This document shows positions 46,419 to 56,450 of a stretch of 64,000 bases of DNA, one piece after another; within the stretch, counting starts at the first letter, position 1; each line of letters begins with the position of its first letter. Made by a program: the position numbers and the translations under genes. The DNA comes from DATFVA01 sp963743325 (GTDB lineage: Bacteria; Bacteroidota; Ignavibacteria; Ignavibacteriales; Ignavibacteriaceae), in the NCBI GenBank assembly GCA_963743325.1, contig CAVUOZ010000008.1:454982-518981 (forward strand). The letters run 5' to 3'. Under the pieces are notes generated by a model, which was not told the DNA's origin, searched no databases, and saw nothing but the letters and a program-made list of their open reading frames with translations.

Positions 46419-47666
46419 TTAAATAGTATGTACAAGGAGTCCATCTCTTAATTTAGGTTCAAACCAGGTCGATTTCGGCGGCATTATTTCTCCGGCATCT
46501 GAAATATTCATCAGATCATCCAATGAGACAGGATATAAAGAGAACGCCATAGCTGCCTCACCTTTATCTACCAGCTTTTCAAGTTCCTTAGTGCCGCGTA
46601 TGCCACCTATAAAATCTATCCTTTTATTTGTTCTGGGATCATCGATATCCAGAACCGGATTTAAAAGGAAGTTCTGCAGAATACTAACATCCAGAGTTTC
46701 AGCAACTGAAATGGAAAGTGAATTGCTTGCCAGTATTGAATCTCTCGCTTTAAGCATATACCATTTCCCATCGAGGTACATACCATAATTTCTTCTGGCT
46801 GACGGTTCCTTCTTTCCTGATTTCTCAACAATAAATTTCTCACTTACCTTATCCAGAAATTCTTCTCTGGATAGATTATTTATATCAGATACCACACGGT
46901 TGTATGGTAAAATGTTCAATTGCTCTGCAGGGAAAATTACCGAGATAAAATAATTATATTCTTCATTTCCAGTATAATTCTTATTCTGTTCTTTTTTTAC
47001 ATTTCTCGCTCTTGCTGCACTTGCTGCGCGATGGTGACCATCGGCAATATACAAATGTTTTATTTTTTTAAATTCAGCGATAATTTGGTCATTATAATCT
47101 TCAGGGACAATCCAGAGAGTATGTTTAATCCCATCTTTAGAATTAAAATCATATTCCGGTTTATTTTCTTTCATTGTATGATTTACGATTTTATTAACTG
47201 CATCCACTCCACGATATGTTAAAAAAACTACTCCGGTTTGCGCTTCAGTAGTTAGTATATGATTGGTACGGTCATCCTCTTTTTCTCTTCTTGTTTTTTC
47301 ATGCTTAAGGATGATGTCATTTTCATAATCATCAACTGAAAATGTTGCCGCTATTCCTACCTGTGCTTTACTATTCATTTCAAGTCTGTATAAATAGAAA
47401 CGAGGCTCATCATCAATTATAAGGGGAGCATCATTTTTAAGACGAGCGAGGTTTTCCTTGGCTTTCTTATAAACTTCAACTGAGTACGGACTAACACTAT
47501 CATCAAGTTCAATCTCTGAACGTGTCACTCTTAAAAAATTTAATGGATTTCCCTGAGCCAGTTCTTTTGCTTCTTTCCTGTTTACTACATCATATGGTAC
47601 GCTTGCAACTATACTCGCTTTGTCCTTTGTAGGTCTTAATGCATTAAAAGGTCTAATAACTGCCAT
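46419..47666 (-). CDS. DUF1015 family protein
   Basis: The protein (415 residues from the ATG at 47666; an earlier in-frame ATG lies at 47675) matches DUF1015: AVIRPFNALRPTKDKASIVASVPYDV at the start, YLYRLEMNSKAQVGIAATF, then HLYIADGHHRAASAARA, the most conserved block, and FIGGIRGTKELEKLV. It is a soluble protein of unknown activity, often encoded with serA or serC, which is also the case here. A role connected to serine metabolism is therefore inferred from neighbourhood only. Confidence 0.88.
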   Translation of the reverse strand: MAVIRPFNALRPTKDKASIVASVPYDVVNRKEAKELAQGNPLNFLRVTRSEIELDDSVSPYSVEVYKKAKENLARLKNDAPLIIDDEPRFYLYRLEMNSKAQVGIAATFSVDDYENDIILKHEKTRREKEDDRTNHILTTEAQTGVVFLTYRGVDAVNKIVNHTMKENKPEYDFNSKDGIKHTLWIVPEDYNDQIIAEFKKIKHLYIADGHHRAASAARARNVKKEQNKNYTGNEEYNYFISVIFPAEQLNILPYNRVVSDINNLSREEFLDKVSEKFIVEKSGKKEPSARRNYGMYLDGKWYMLKARDSILASNSLSISVAETLDVSILQNFLLNPVLDIDDPRTNKRIDFIGGIRGTKELEKLVDKGEAAMAFSLYPVSLDDLMNISDAGEIMPPKSTWFEPKLRDGLLVHTI

Positions 47667-47842
47667 AATTACCAATATCTCCTTAAAAAACTGTAAAAGT
47701 ATATTGTTTAAAATCCATAAAATATTATAAATATGCTATTTATAGTGCCGGAAATCTTGGATAATTTTGATAAAAATCAATTTTTTGTTGATTCCCAAAG
47801 TATTTCTATCTTTGAAAGTTTAAGAATCAAATATGGTATTAA

Positions 47843-48661
47843 ATGGTAAATCCGGATCATATTAAGAACCAGACTTCCACCACAAAAAAGCTGCGTCGGA
47901 AAAGATACGCAGGAGTAAAGAAGATAACAGGAGTTGTTCATTTCCATAGAAGATTCCATTCAACTTTCCTGGGCAACGAAAGAGATGTTTTCGTTTGGCT
48001 ACCGCCATCCTATTGCAGGCTGTCCCTAAAAAAGTATCCGGTGCTTTATATGCATGACGGACAAAATCTAATTGACCCCTCAACTTCATTTACAGGAACG
48101 GACTGGCAGGTGGATGAAACAGTGACAAAATTAGTCAAAGCGGGGAGGTTAAAAGAAATAATAGTTATTGGGATTAATAATACAAGAGACCGGCTTGAAG
48201 AATACAGCGATTCTGAAAAAGGAAATAGTTATATAAAGTTTCTTATTGAAGAACTCAAGCCTTTCATTGATTCAAATTACAGAACGCTTACAGATTCAAA
48301 AAATAGTGCTGTAATGGGCTCATCCATGGGAGGGTTAATTTCATTTCTTATTACCTGGAAACACCCGGACGTCTTCTCAATGGCAGGATGTTTGTCGAGT
48401 TCATTCTATTATGATAATGATAAAATTTTTGATGCGGTTAAAAATTATGATAAACCTCCTAAAGGTTTGAAAATATATATTGATCACGGTGAAGACGGAC
48501 TAACGAGAGGACAAAAAATGTTTGCCATGTTAACACAAATGGGATTTGTTTTAGGCACAAATATAGATTACTACTATGCCCGCGGGGCTGAACATAATGA
48601 AGCCGCCTGGGCTCAGAGACTTGAAAGACCACTATTGTTTTTCTTTGAAAACCGGCAATGA
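47843..48661 (+). CDS. putative esterase, alpha/beta hydrolase (esterase D type)
   Basis: The 272-residue protein has the family layout: a strand-rich N-terminus with DVFVWLPPSYCRL, YPVLYMHDGQNLIDP, the nucleophile elbow GSSMGGLISF (Ser), YIDHGEDG near the Asp and the His in RGAEHNEAAWAQRL. It lacks a signal peptide, so it would act in the cytoplasm on a carboxyl ester or thioester. It lies 24 bases before the acid phosphatase gene and may be co-transcribed with it. Confidence 0.85.
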   Translation: MVNPDHIKNQTSTTKKLRRKRYAGVKKITGVVHFHRRFHSTFLGNERDVFVWLPPSYCRLSLKKYPVLYMHDGQNLIDPSTSFTGTDWQVDETVTKLVKAGRLKEIIVIGINNTRDRLEEYSDSEKGNSYIKFLIEELKPFIDSNYRTLTDSKNSAVMGSSMGGLISFLITWKHPDVFSMAGCLSSSFYYDNDKIFDAVKNYDKPPKGLKIYIDHGEDGLTRGQKMFAMLTQMGFVLGTNIDYYYARGAEHNEAAWAQRLERPLLFFFENRQ

Positions 48662-48685
48662 CAATCGAAAGAATAGGGTATAATT

Positions 48686-49348
48686 ATGGGAACTAAATAT
48701 GTAACTTTAATTTTATCTGTAATTATCCCGGCATTTGTATCTTTAACCGGATGCTCTGCCGGATCAGCCTATCTGGTAAACTTAAGTTTTGTTAAAGACA
48801 CTATAATAAATTATCAGGAAATGGGAAACTTTCACAAAGATGCTGAGCTGGCAGTTAATGAAGGTATAGATAAATTTGAAAAAATTACTCCTGGAAAAGA
48901 ATCTGTAGTCGTCTTTGATGTTGATGAAACTGCATTATCCAATTATCCATTTAATAAGGAATGGAACTTCGGTTATGTTGAGAAATATTTTGATATGTGG
49001 ATTGACAGTGCAAAGGCTCCCGCAGTTTCTGAAGTTCTGAAATTGTACAATTATCTTGTAAGGAGAAATTTTAAGATAGTGTTCATTACAGGGAGAAAAG
49101 CCGATCAATATGAGGCAACAATTAAAAATTTGATGGCTGCCGGATACACTGTATTTGATACTCTTATAGTAAAAGATAAGGAGTATTATGGTATTACTGC
49201 CTTAAAATATAAATCAGATAAAAGAATACAACTCGTTCAGAAGCAATATTTAATTGTTGGTACAGTAGGAGATCAATGGAGTGATCTGGAAGGACCATAC
49301 CACGGCGTCCAAGTCAAAATTCCCAATTATCAATATTATATTTATTGA
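48686..49348 (+). CDS. lipoprotein acid phosphatase, HAD class IIIB
   Basis: A lipoprotein signal (LSVIIPAFVSLTGC) precedes a HAD-superfamily phosphatase. Motif I is VVVFDVDETALSN with the two Asp, motif II Thr is in IVFITGRKADQYEA, motif III Lys is in ALKYKSDKR and motif IV is VGDQWSDLEG. This order is that of the class B/IIIB acid phosphatases related to lipoprotein e (P4), which dephosphorylate nucleotides in the periplasm. The length (220 residues) is normal. Confidence 0.9.
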   Translation: MGTKYVTLILSVIIPAFVSLTGCSAGSAYLVNLSFVKDTIINYQEMGNFHKDAELAVNEGIDKFEKITPGKESVVVFDVDETALSNYPFNKEWNFGYVEKYFDMWIDSAKAPAVSEVLKLYNYLVRRNFKIVFITGRKADQYEATIKNLMAAGYTVFDTLIVKDKEYYGITALKYKSDKRIQLVQKQYLIVGTVGDQWSDLEGPYHGVQVKIPNYQYYIY

Positions 49349-49543
49349 AACATATCGTATTATTTAATGAACCGGCATCTAATGCTGAAAATGTACGAAC
49401 TATGAGGAAAGGGAATAATATTTTATACGAAATCAAATCTTAATATTTATTGCTGTAACCTGGCCCATAATTTCTTCTCTCTCCTTCACTAAGATTTTCC
49501 TTATATTTGTAACTTAATTTTACCTAAAGAACAAAGGAAATTG

Positions 49544-52192
49544 ATGTCTCAGTCCGAAATCCCCAAGGCATATGACCCCACTATGGTAGAAGATAAGTGG
49601 TATAAATACTGGCTCGATAATAAGTTCTTTCATTCAGAGGTAGATGAACAAAAAGAACCCTATACTATCGTGATACCTCCCCCTAATGTTACAGGTATGC
49701 TGACAATGGGGCATATTCTTAATAACACGCTGCAGGATATTTTTGTACGTACAAAAAGAATGCAGGGATATAACGCTTGCTGGGTGCCCGGAACTGATCA
49801 TGCATCAATTGCTACTGAAACTAAGGTAACAAACTATCTTAAAGAACATAATATTGATAAAAAGGAAATCGGTAGAGAAGAATTTATTAAATACTGCTGG
49901 GATTGGACGGAAAAATACGGTGGTATGATTATTCAGCAATTGAAGAAATTGGGTGTCAGCTGTGATTGGGATCGTGAACGTTTTACGATGGATGATGATT
50001 ATTACGCGGAAGTGATTAAAGCTTTTATTCAGCTTTATAATGAAGGGAAAATATACCGCGGCTACAGAATGGTGAACTGGGATCCGGCAACACGTTCCGC
50101 CATTTCAGATGAAGAAGTTATCTACAGAAATGTAAGCGGCAAACTATGGTATTTCAAATACCCTGTAAAGGACAGCGATAAATTTATTACAGTTGCTACA
50201 ACCCGTCCAGAGACAATGCTCGGCGATACAGGCATAGCGGTTAATCCTCATGATGAGAGGTACAAAGATTTAATAGGAAAAGCGGTTTTGCTTCCGATTG
50301 TAGACAGAGAGATACCTGTTTTTACCGACGATTTTGTTGATAAGGAATTTGGAACAGGTGCTGTGAAAGTTACTCCCGCGCACGATATAAATGATTATGA
50401 AATGGGTAAAAGACACAACCTGGATTCAATTAATATTTTTAATGAAGACGGAACAACAAATGGTAATGTGCCTGAAGATTTACGAGAACTTGACAGATTT
50501 GAAGTACGTAACAAGGTCGTTGCCAAAATGGAAAATCTTAAACTGCTGGAAAAGATAGAAGATTATCAGACGAAAATCGGCTACTCAGAAAGAGGGGGTG
50601 TGCCTATTGAGCCATATCTGTCCGAGCAATGGTTTATGAAAATGGATGAGCTTGCTAAACCAGCTCTAAAAGTTGTTGAAGAAGGCAAAGTCAATTTTTA
50701 TCCAGAGCATTGGGTAAAAACTTATAAGCACTGGATGGAAAATATTAGCGACTGGTGCATATCAAGACAGCTATGGTGGGGACAGAGGATTCCGGTATGG
50801 TATTGTATCGGGGAGGATCATTGTAACCTTGAATGTAAAAATCCAATAGTATCTTTGGAGAAGCCTGAAAAATGTCCTCACTGCGGATCAGCCAATCTAA
50901 AGCAGGATGAGGATGTTCTGGATACCTGGGCTTCCAGCTGGCTCTGGGCACATGCTGTTTTTAAAACCGAAGCAGAGCAGGATTACTATTATCCTACCAA
51001 TACTCTTGTAACTGCTCCTGATATAATTTTCTTCTGGGTTGCCAGAATGATAATGGCCGGTCTTCATTTTAAAAAAGAAATACCTTTCAGTGGTGTTTAC
51101 TTTACTTCTGTAATAAGGGATATCCAGGGAAGAAAAATGAGTAAGTCACTCGGCAATTCTCCTGACCCGCTCGATGTAATAAAAGAATACGGCGCAGATG
51201 CCCTTCGTTTCACTGTAATATATCTTGCTCCAATGGGACAGGATGTCTTGTTTAGCACCGAAAAATGCGAACTTGGGAGAAATTTTGCTAACAAAATCTG
51301 GAATGCAGGCAGATTTCTTTTAATGAATTGTGAATCAATTCCAATTGATAAAAAATTGATTGACAAATATATTGATTTTGCGGACAGATGGATCGTCTCC
51401 CGCCTCAATAAGACTCTGCTTCAGTTAAGAGATGCCCTGGATAAGTTTGAAATTAATAATGCCTCCAAGATTGTTTATGCTTTTGTATGGAATGATTTCT
51501 GCGACTGGTATATCGAGCTTTCAAAAAACAGACTATATTCTGATGATGATCAGGTTAAATCTGCAGTACTTACAAGATCTCTTACAATATTTGAATCTCT
51601 TCTAAAGATTGTTCATCCTTTTATGCCTTTTATAACTGAAGAACTCTGGCAAATAATTGAAAACAGAAAAGAAGGCGAAAGTATCGTTATTGCAGAATAT
51701 CCGAAGGTGGATGAAAACCAAATTGATGAAAGAGCTGAGGAGGAGATGGAGTTTGTTCAGGATATTATAAATTCAATCCGTAATATTCGCGGTGAAATGA
51801 ATATTCCGCCTTCTAAAAAGATAAAAGCTTTTATTAAATCTTCTGCCGTCGCACAGCACCAGGTAGATTATATTAAAAAGCTTGCAAAGGTTGAAGATTT
51901 AAATGTCGATGAAAAAATGCAAAGACCAAAAGGAAGTGCTTCAGCCGTACTAAAACACTGTGAAATTTATATTCCTCTTGAAGGATTGATTGATCTTGAT
52001 GTCGAACGTGCAAGACTTCAGAAAGAAATCAGCAGAATCCAAGGGTCACTTGCAAGAATTGAAAAGAAACTGGCGAATGAAAAATTCATAAATAACGCTG
52101 CACCTGAGATTGTCGAAAAAGAAAGAAATAAAAAATCTGATTGGGAAAAAAGCTTTAAGAAACTCAAAGATATTTTAGAAAACCTCTCCTAG
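49544..52192 (+). CDS. valS: valyl-tRNA synthetase
   Basis: The 882-residue enzyme has PNVTGMLTMGHILNNTLQD with the HIGH-type motif (GHIL), the editing domain (TTRPETMLGDTGIAV), a zinc-like cluster (CPHCGS), the KMSKS loop in GRKMSKSLGNSPDP and the C-terminal coiled coil LDVERARLQKEISRIQ, which is diagnostic for ValRS. It charges tRNA-Val in the cytoplasm. An upstream TTG at 49541 is adjacent to the ATG; AAAGGAAA precedes both, so the ATG is chosen. It is monocistronic. Confidence 0.98.
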   Translation: MSQSEIPKAYDPTMVEDKWYKYWLDNKFFHSEVDEQKEPYTIVIPPPNVTGMLTMGHILNNTLQDIFVRTKRMQGYNACWVPGTDHASIATETKVTNYLKEHNIDKKEIGREEFIKYCWDWTEKYGGMIIQQLKKLGVSCDWDRERFTMDDDYYAEVIKAFIQLYNEGKIYRGYRMVNWDPATRSAISDEEVIYRNVSGKLWYFKYPVKDSDKFITVATTRPETMLGDTGIAVNPHDERYKDLIGKAVLLPIVDREIPVFTDDFVDKEFGTGAVKVTPAHDINDYEMGKRHNLDSINIFNEDGTTNGNVPEDLRELDRFEVRNKVVAKMENLKLLEKIEDYQTKIGYSERGGVPIEPYLSEQWFMKMDELAKPALKVVEEGKVNFYPEHWVKTYKHWMENISDWCISRQLWWGQRIPVWYCIGEDHCNLECKNPIVSLEKPEKCPHCGSANLKQDEDVLDTWASSWLWAHAVFKTEAEQDYYYPTNTLVTAPDIIFFWVARMIMAGLHFKKEIPFSGVYFTSVIRDIQGRKMSKSLGNSPDPLDVIKEYGADALRFTVIYLAPMGQDVLFSTEKCELGRNFANKIWNAGRFLLMNCESIPIDKKLIDKYIDFADRWIVSRLNKTLLQLRDALDKFEINNASKIVYAFVWNDFCDWYIELSKNRLYSDDDQVKSAVLTRSLTIFESLLKIVHPFMPFITEELWQIIENRKEGESIVIAEYPKVDENQIDERAEEEMEFVQDIINSIRNIRGEMNIPPSKKIKAFIKSSAVAQHQVDYIKKLAKVEDLNVDEKMQRPKGSASAVLKHCEIYIPLEGLIDLDVERARLQKEISRIQGSLARIEKKLANEKFINNAAPEIVEKERNKKSDWEKSFKKLKDILENLS

Positions 52193-52269
52193 AATCCCTT
52201 AATATTTTTGACAACTCCGTGGGATGTACAAATGATATTAGCTTTAGATGTAATGAATTCGCGGCTAAA

Positions 52270-53211
52270 TTATATTACCCTTAGATATTGTACGCTAAAG
52301 AGGTTGTTTTTATCTGTCCAGACAGTCCTTACCTCAAAGAAGTCCTGAATTAAATCCGCAAATTCCTTAAGAGTATATTTATAAGAATATTCGGTAAGAA
52401 TGTCATCGTCTTTTTTCATTTCTATGACTGAACCATTTAAATGGATCTTCTGATCGGCCTTACTTACCAAATGCATTTCAATTCTGCCTGCGTACATATT
52501 GTAAAATGCGACATGTTGAAAATTACCTGGTTTAAAATCTGAGCCTGTTTCATTATTTATATGTTTAAGAATATTAAGATTAAATTCTGCTGTAACCCCC
52601 TTACTATCGTTATATGCCGCCTCCAGAGTTTTTTTATCTTTCTTCAGATCAACGCCGATAATCATTCCGCCATTTTTACCTATCAGATTAGCTATTCTTT
52701 GCAGAAAACTTCTTGCTTCCTCAGGTTTAAAATTTCCTATTGTTGAGCCGGGATAAAAAGCAGAGATATGATCATATGGTTTATTGATTTCGGGCAGATT
52801 AAATTCATTTGTATAATCTGCAACCAGCGGGATTATTTCAATTTCCGGATAATCACCGGAAAGTTTATCAGCTGAGTTAATGAGTTGTTCCCTGGAAATG
52901 TCTATAGGAATATAAGCTGCGAGTCCGGGAATATTATCGAGTAATAATCTTATTTTTCTACTGCTTCCGCTTCCAAGTTCAATCAATACAGTGCCCTCTC
53001 CCAGAAGACCGCCAATTTCAGCGATATTCTCTTCCAGTATCTGCATTTCTGTTCTTGTCGGATAATATTCATCAAGTATTGTTATTTCATCAAATAGATT
53101 CGATCCTCTTTCATCATAGAACAGTTTACATGGGAGTTCTTTAACAGGTTTTGTTAAACCATTGAGAACTTCCCTCAGAATTTCGTTTTCCTTTTTAGTT
53201 GTATAATACAT
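52270..53211 (-). CDS. egtD: L-histidine N-alpha-methyltransferase
   Basis: The 313-residue protein matches EgtD: LPCKLFYDERGSNLFDEIT, then YYPTRTEMQILEENI, the SAM-binding block LIELGSGSSRKIRLLL, and AFYPGSTIGNFKPEEA. It trimethylates histidine to hercynine, the first step of ergothioneine synthesis. It lies 6 bases after egtB on the same strand, so both are probably translated from one mRNA. Later enzymes (EgtC, EgtE) are not present in this window. Confidence 0.94.
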   Translation of the reverse strand: MYYTTKKENEILREVLNGLTKPVKELPCKLFYDERGSNLFDEITILDEYYPTRTEMQILEENIAEIGGLLGEGTVLIELGSGSSRKIRLLLDNIPGLAAYIPIDISREQLINSADKLSGDYPEIEIIPLVADYTNEFNLPEINKPYDHISAFYPGSTIGNFKPEEARSFLQRIANLIGKNGGMIIGVDLKKDKKTLEAAYNDSKGVTAEFNLNILKHINNETGSDFKPGNFQHVAFYNMYAGRIEMHLVSKADQKIHLNGSVIEMKKDDDILTEYSYKYTLKEFADLIQDFFEVRTVWTDKNNLFSVQYLRVI

Positions 53212-53217
53212 AATTGA

Positions 53218-54525
53218 TTACTCGGTGTCTTTCGCTAAACGAAGTCCCATAAACTGCCACCTGCTGCCGGGATAGAAAAAATTTCTATAATATTTTCTTA
53301 TATGACCTGATGAAGTGGCACAGGAGCCGCCGCGCAGTACCATTTGATTTGACATAAATTTACCATTGTATTCTCCTAATGCACCAGGCAGTGTTTTGTA
53401 TCCTGGATAAGGCATATATGAACTCATAGTCCATTCCCATACGTCTCCATACATTTGTTTCAGAGCTTTATTCCCGGGTTCAGAAACTGATACAGGGTGG
53501 AAATTGCCATTCTCTACGAAATTGCCAGAGACAGGTAAATTGCATGCAGCAATTTCCCATTCCGATTCTGTCGGTAGTCTGCAGCCCGCCCATCTTGCAT
53601 AAGCATCTGCTTCATAATAGCTTATGTGGCATACAGGTTCGTTGAAATCTATTTTATGGAATCCGGTTAATTTAAAATTCCACCATTCTCCATTATGTTT
53701 TTCCCAGTACATCGGAGCATTCCAGTTTTCTTTTTGCAATGTTGAAAATCCATCCGACAGCCATAGCTCGGGTTTATGATATCCGTCATTTTCTATAAAG
53801 TCTAAATATTCCCGGTTTGTAACCAATCTGTCAGCCAGCCTAAAAGATTTTACATATTCTTTATGCCTGGGGAATTCATTGTCATAACCAAAATCATTTC
53901 CAGGGTGTCCTATTTCGTAAATGCCCTCATCAAAATATACAAAGGCAGTTTCCGGTACATAATTCACTAAAGGTGGAAATTTATCAAGGTAAACAGGGTG
54001 CAGAGGATTCATTGAAAATACGTGTTTGATATCGGTTAACATTAATTCCTGATGCTGCTGTTCATGGTTTATACCGATTTCGATTACAGGACCAAACTCT
54101 TTAAGCTGAGCCTCAGTGCAATCTTCAATAAACTCAGTTACATTCCTATCAACGTATTTTCTATAGTCGTAAACTTCTTCAACTGTTGGCCTGGATAATA
54201 AACCCCTATCTGATCTTGTAAATCTTTTGCCTATTTGTACATAATAAGAATTAAATAGAAAACTATACTGAGGATGGAGCGACTTATAATACTTCACCGC
54301 ATTCTGCAGTACAAAAGCTTCGAAGAACCAGCTTGTGTGGGCAAGGTGCCATCTGGTGGGACTTACATCCGGCATAGACTGTATTACATAATCCTCGGTT
54401 TTTAACGGGGCGCATAAAATATTAAAAAAATTCCTCACGGCCACATATCTTTCAAGTAAAAGATGCCTGTCTTCATATACTCTTTTATCGTCTGAAACAG
54501 TCAATGTTCCGGAGTTACTGTTCAT
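53218..54525 (-). CDS. egtB: ergothioneine biosynthesis sulfoxide synthase
   Basis: The 435-residue protein has a DinB-like N-terminal domain with an iron-ligand pattern (WHLAHTSWFFEAFVL and INHEQQHQELMLTD, giving the HX3HXE motif) and a C-terminal formylglycine-generating-enzyme-like domain (CRLPTESEWEIAA, QMYGDVWEWTMSSYMPYPG, VLRGGSCATSSGHIRKYYR). It joins hercynine to a thiol donor with oxygen. Which donor, gamma-glutamylcysteine or cysteine, cannot be decided from the residues I can see. It is the first gene of the egtBD pair. Confidence 0.93.
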   Translation of the reverse strand: MNSNSGTLTVSDDKRVYEDRHLLLERYVAVRNFFNILCAPLKTEDYVIQSMPDVSPTRWHLAHTSWFFEAFVLQNAVKYYKSLHPQYSFLFNSYYVQIGKRFTRSDRGLLSRPTVEEVYDYRKYVDRNVTEFIEDCTEAQLKEFGPVIEIGINHEQQHQELMLTDIKHVFSMNPLHPVYLDKFPPLVNYVPETAFVYFDEGIYEIGHPGNDFGYDNEFPRHKEYVKSFRLADRLVTNREYLDFIENDGYHKPELWLSDGFSTLQKENWNAPMYWEKHNGEWWNFKLTGFHKIDFNEPVCHISYYEADAYARWAGCRLPTESEWEIAACNLPVSGNFVENGNFHPVSVSEPGNKALKQMYGDVWEWTMSSYMPYPGYKTLPGALGEYNGKFMSNQMVLRGGSCATSSGHIRKYYRNFFYPGSRWQFMGLRLAKDTE

Positions 54526-54772
54526 AGTATTCCCTCAAATTTTCTTTGAATAAACTAAATATTCTGGATTAATAACAAGATTAAGTATTATTTTGATGTA
54601 ATTCAAGTTATTGAAGTCTGTAAGTCAGGCAAGTGCGTGGGATAACATTTTGTAGTAAATATAAGCTTATTTTGTCAAAAATCAGCAGAAAGCATGTGAT
54701 ACTATCTATTTTTTTATCGAAAAGTTATTAAAAGATTTGCAATTGTTTTCCAAAAGAAAAAGGATGAGAAAA

Positions 54773-55267
54773 ATGAAAAGATATATAATTCTAATTGCTG
54801 TAATATTAATGATTTCAGGTTTATCAAAGGCTCAGTCATACTCACCATATGGAAGAGAATTTGGTTTCGGGATCATGGTTGGTGATCCTTTGGGTGCAAC
54901 TTTGAAATTCTGGACACAAAGCGACAGAGCTTTCGTGGTCGATCTTGGTGCATCTTATTTCGGAAGTCCAAGGATAGGTGTGGATTATTTATGGCACTTT
55001 AACGCTTTCAGATCTCCGATTGCTAATTTATATGCCGGTCCCGGTGGTGTACTTGGAATTGGAGAGGGAAATGGAATCTATCATAATGACAAATACAACA
55101 GGTCCAGCGGTGAAATTGGGATCGGGGCCAGAGGAGTAATAGGCGTAAATCTGGTACCCAGAGACACCCCTTTAGAAGTTTTTTTTGAAATTGGAGTATT
55201 ACTGGCACTTGCGCCCGATTTTGGTTCGGGGGTAGATATAGGATTGGGTGCAAGATTCTATCCTTAA
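54773..55267 (+). CDS. small outer-membrane or periplasmic beta-barrel protein
   Basis: The start at 54773 was chosen because AAAGGATGAG lies just upstream and because it gives a clean signal peptide (YIILIAVILMISGLSKAQ). The mature 145 residues are strand-rich with repeated Gly and aromatic residues (FGFGIMVGDPLGATLKFW, VVDLGASYFGSPRIGVDYLW, DIGLGARFYP) and end with an aromatic residue near the terminus. The pattern is that of a small eight-stranded barrel. The function is unknown. A terminator follows. Confidence 0.65.
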   Translation: MKRYIILIAVILMISGLSKAQSYSPYGREFGFGIMVGDPLGATLKFWTQSDRAFVVDLGASYFGSPRIGVDYLWHFNAFRSPIANLYAGPGGVLGIGEGNGIYHNDKYNRSSGEIGIGARGVIGVNLVPRDTPLEVFFEIGVLLALAPDFGSGVDIGLGARFYP

Positions 55268-55297
55268 TGGATATTTAGACAGAATATAAATTTCCCG

Positions 55298-55323
55298 AGC
55301 ACGGATTAACCTCCGTGCTTTTT
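55298..55323 (+). terminator. rho-independent terminator after the small barrel gene
   Basis: AGCACGGA (55298-55305) pairs with TCCGTGCT (55312-55319) around TTAACC, followed by TTTTATTT. It lies 31 bases after the stop codon. Confidence 0.85.
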
Positions 55324-55342
55324 ATTTATACCTTAAATGCTG

Positions 55343-56107
55343 CTAATGTTTAAATCCTAAATCTGTTAATGAGTGTATCGCAAAGTAATCCCCGGAAGAT
55401 AATTCATTGTAATCAAGATCTTTATTCCATAATGGATCAATATATGGATACATAAGATCTTTGTCATTTTCACTATGTCCTAACCCAAGTACGTGTCCCA
55501 TCTCATGAATAGTCGTTGCCTTCATTTCACCATCAGCTATATTTTTAGTACCAAATTTCAACAGACTCAATTGAACATCAGCTTTTGATATCTCGTTACT
55601 GTTTTCAGTTGAAAATTCTGTTTTAGTGAGACCGAGATAATTTTCATCATATTTCTGCTTTAGATTATCTACAAATCTGATAATAACGTTAGCAGAATCA
55701 GTGGACGACACTATCATAAAACTAATTCTTTTATCAGCTTTTTCCCACACTTCTAATGCATATTTTATATAAGTGTTGTAGACAGGTTTATAGTACTTCG
55801 ATTCGGATTTTATTATGTAAACTTTCAGTGGAAAATTATTTTTATTCCAGTGTCTGCCATTCCATAACGAATTTTCATCACTCTCTATATGAAAATAATT
55901 CTCCGAATAATTTCTGAATTCCTGAACGTTCTCTTTATAATCTGTCCTGGAACGGTATTTAAAAACCCCCAAATGATTTCTGCCTGAAAACGCTGCTTTA
56001 CCACGGTTATCTTCAGGAATATGTTGTGAATAAGTACATTCACCTGAAAATATGAGTAATGCCAGAACGAAATGACTAAAAAACTTAAACTGTAATAAAA
56101 AATGCAT
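55343..56107 (-). CDS. matrixin-like secreted metalloprotease
   Basis: The 254-residue protein has a signal peptide (FKFFSHFVLALLIFSGECTYSQ), a pro-like region and a metzincin zinc site: ATTIHEMGHVLGLGHSEN (HExxHxxGxxH) followed by a Met-turn (DLMYPYID). Upstream are ADVQLSLLKFGTK and similar strands typical of the M10A/M57 fold. It would be a secreted zinc endopeptidase. A cysteine-switch propeptide is not obvious. It lies on the opposite strand to its neighbours. Confidence 0.88.
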   Translation of the reverse strand: MHFLLQFKFFSHFVLALLIFSGECTYSQHIPEDNRGKAAFSGRNHLGVFKYRSRTDYKENVQEFRNYSENYFHIESDENSLWNGRHWNKNNFPLKVYIIKSESKYYKPVYNTYIKYALEVWEKADKRISFMIVSSTDSANVIIRFVDNLKQKYDENYLGLTKTEFSTENSNEISKADVQLSLLKFGTKNIADGEMKATTIHEMGHVLGLGHSENDKDLMYPYIDPLWNKDLDYNELSSGDYFAIHSLTDLGFKH

Positions 56108-56450
56108 ACAGATTATTTCAATTAAATTTCTTTAAGATTATTAAAAGAAAAAGACAATTTCTACTAAATAAATCATCACTCATTCGATTATTCGTTATTT
56201 AAAAATAAATTACCTTAATTATGGAGTGAGACGAGAGATGGACGAGAGATAAGCGTATCCTGGAGGACTCAGGTGCAGTAGTTATTATCTGAAAAGCGGG
56301 GATTTTTTGCCCAATAACAGGTCATTTGCCCTATCCTGAAGATTAGCTATACCATGATAAATGTATCACTTATTTCGATAAGTAAGTGGATAATTGTTAT
56401 TATCTTTGTCGGACAATTCTTAAAATATTATTCAGTGAAAGGAGTAAAAT
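56108..56450. other. 343-base intergenic region with a short dispersed repeat
   Basis: This gap holds GACGAGAGATGGACGA (56230-56245). A near copy (14 of 16 bases) is found on the opposite strand at 34225-34240, also in an intergenic region. The segment otherwise shows no RNA gene, promoter or terminator that I can support beyond the AAGGAG ribosome site ahead of the next gene. Confidence 0.35.
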
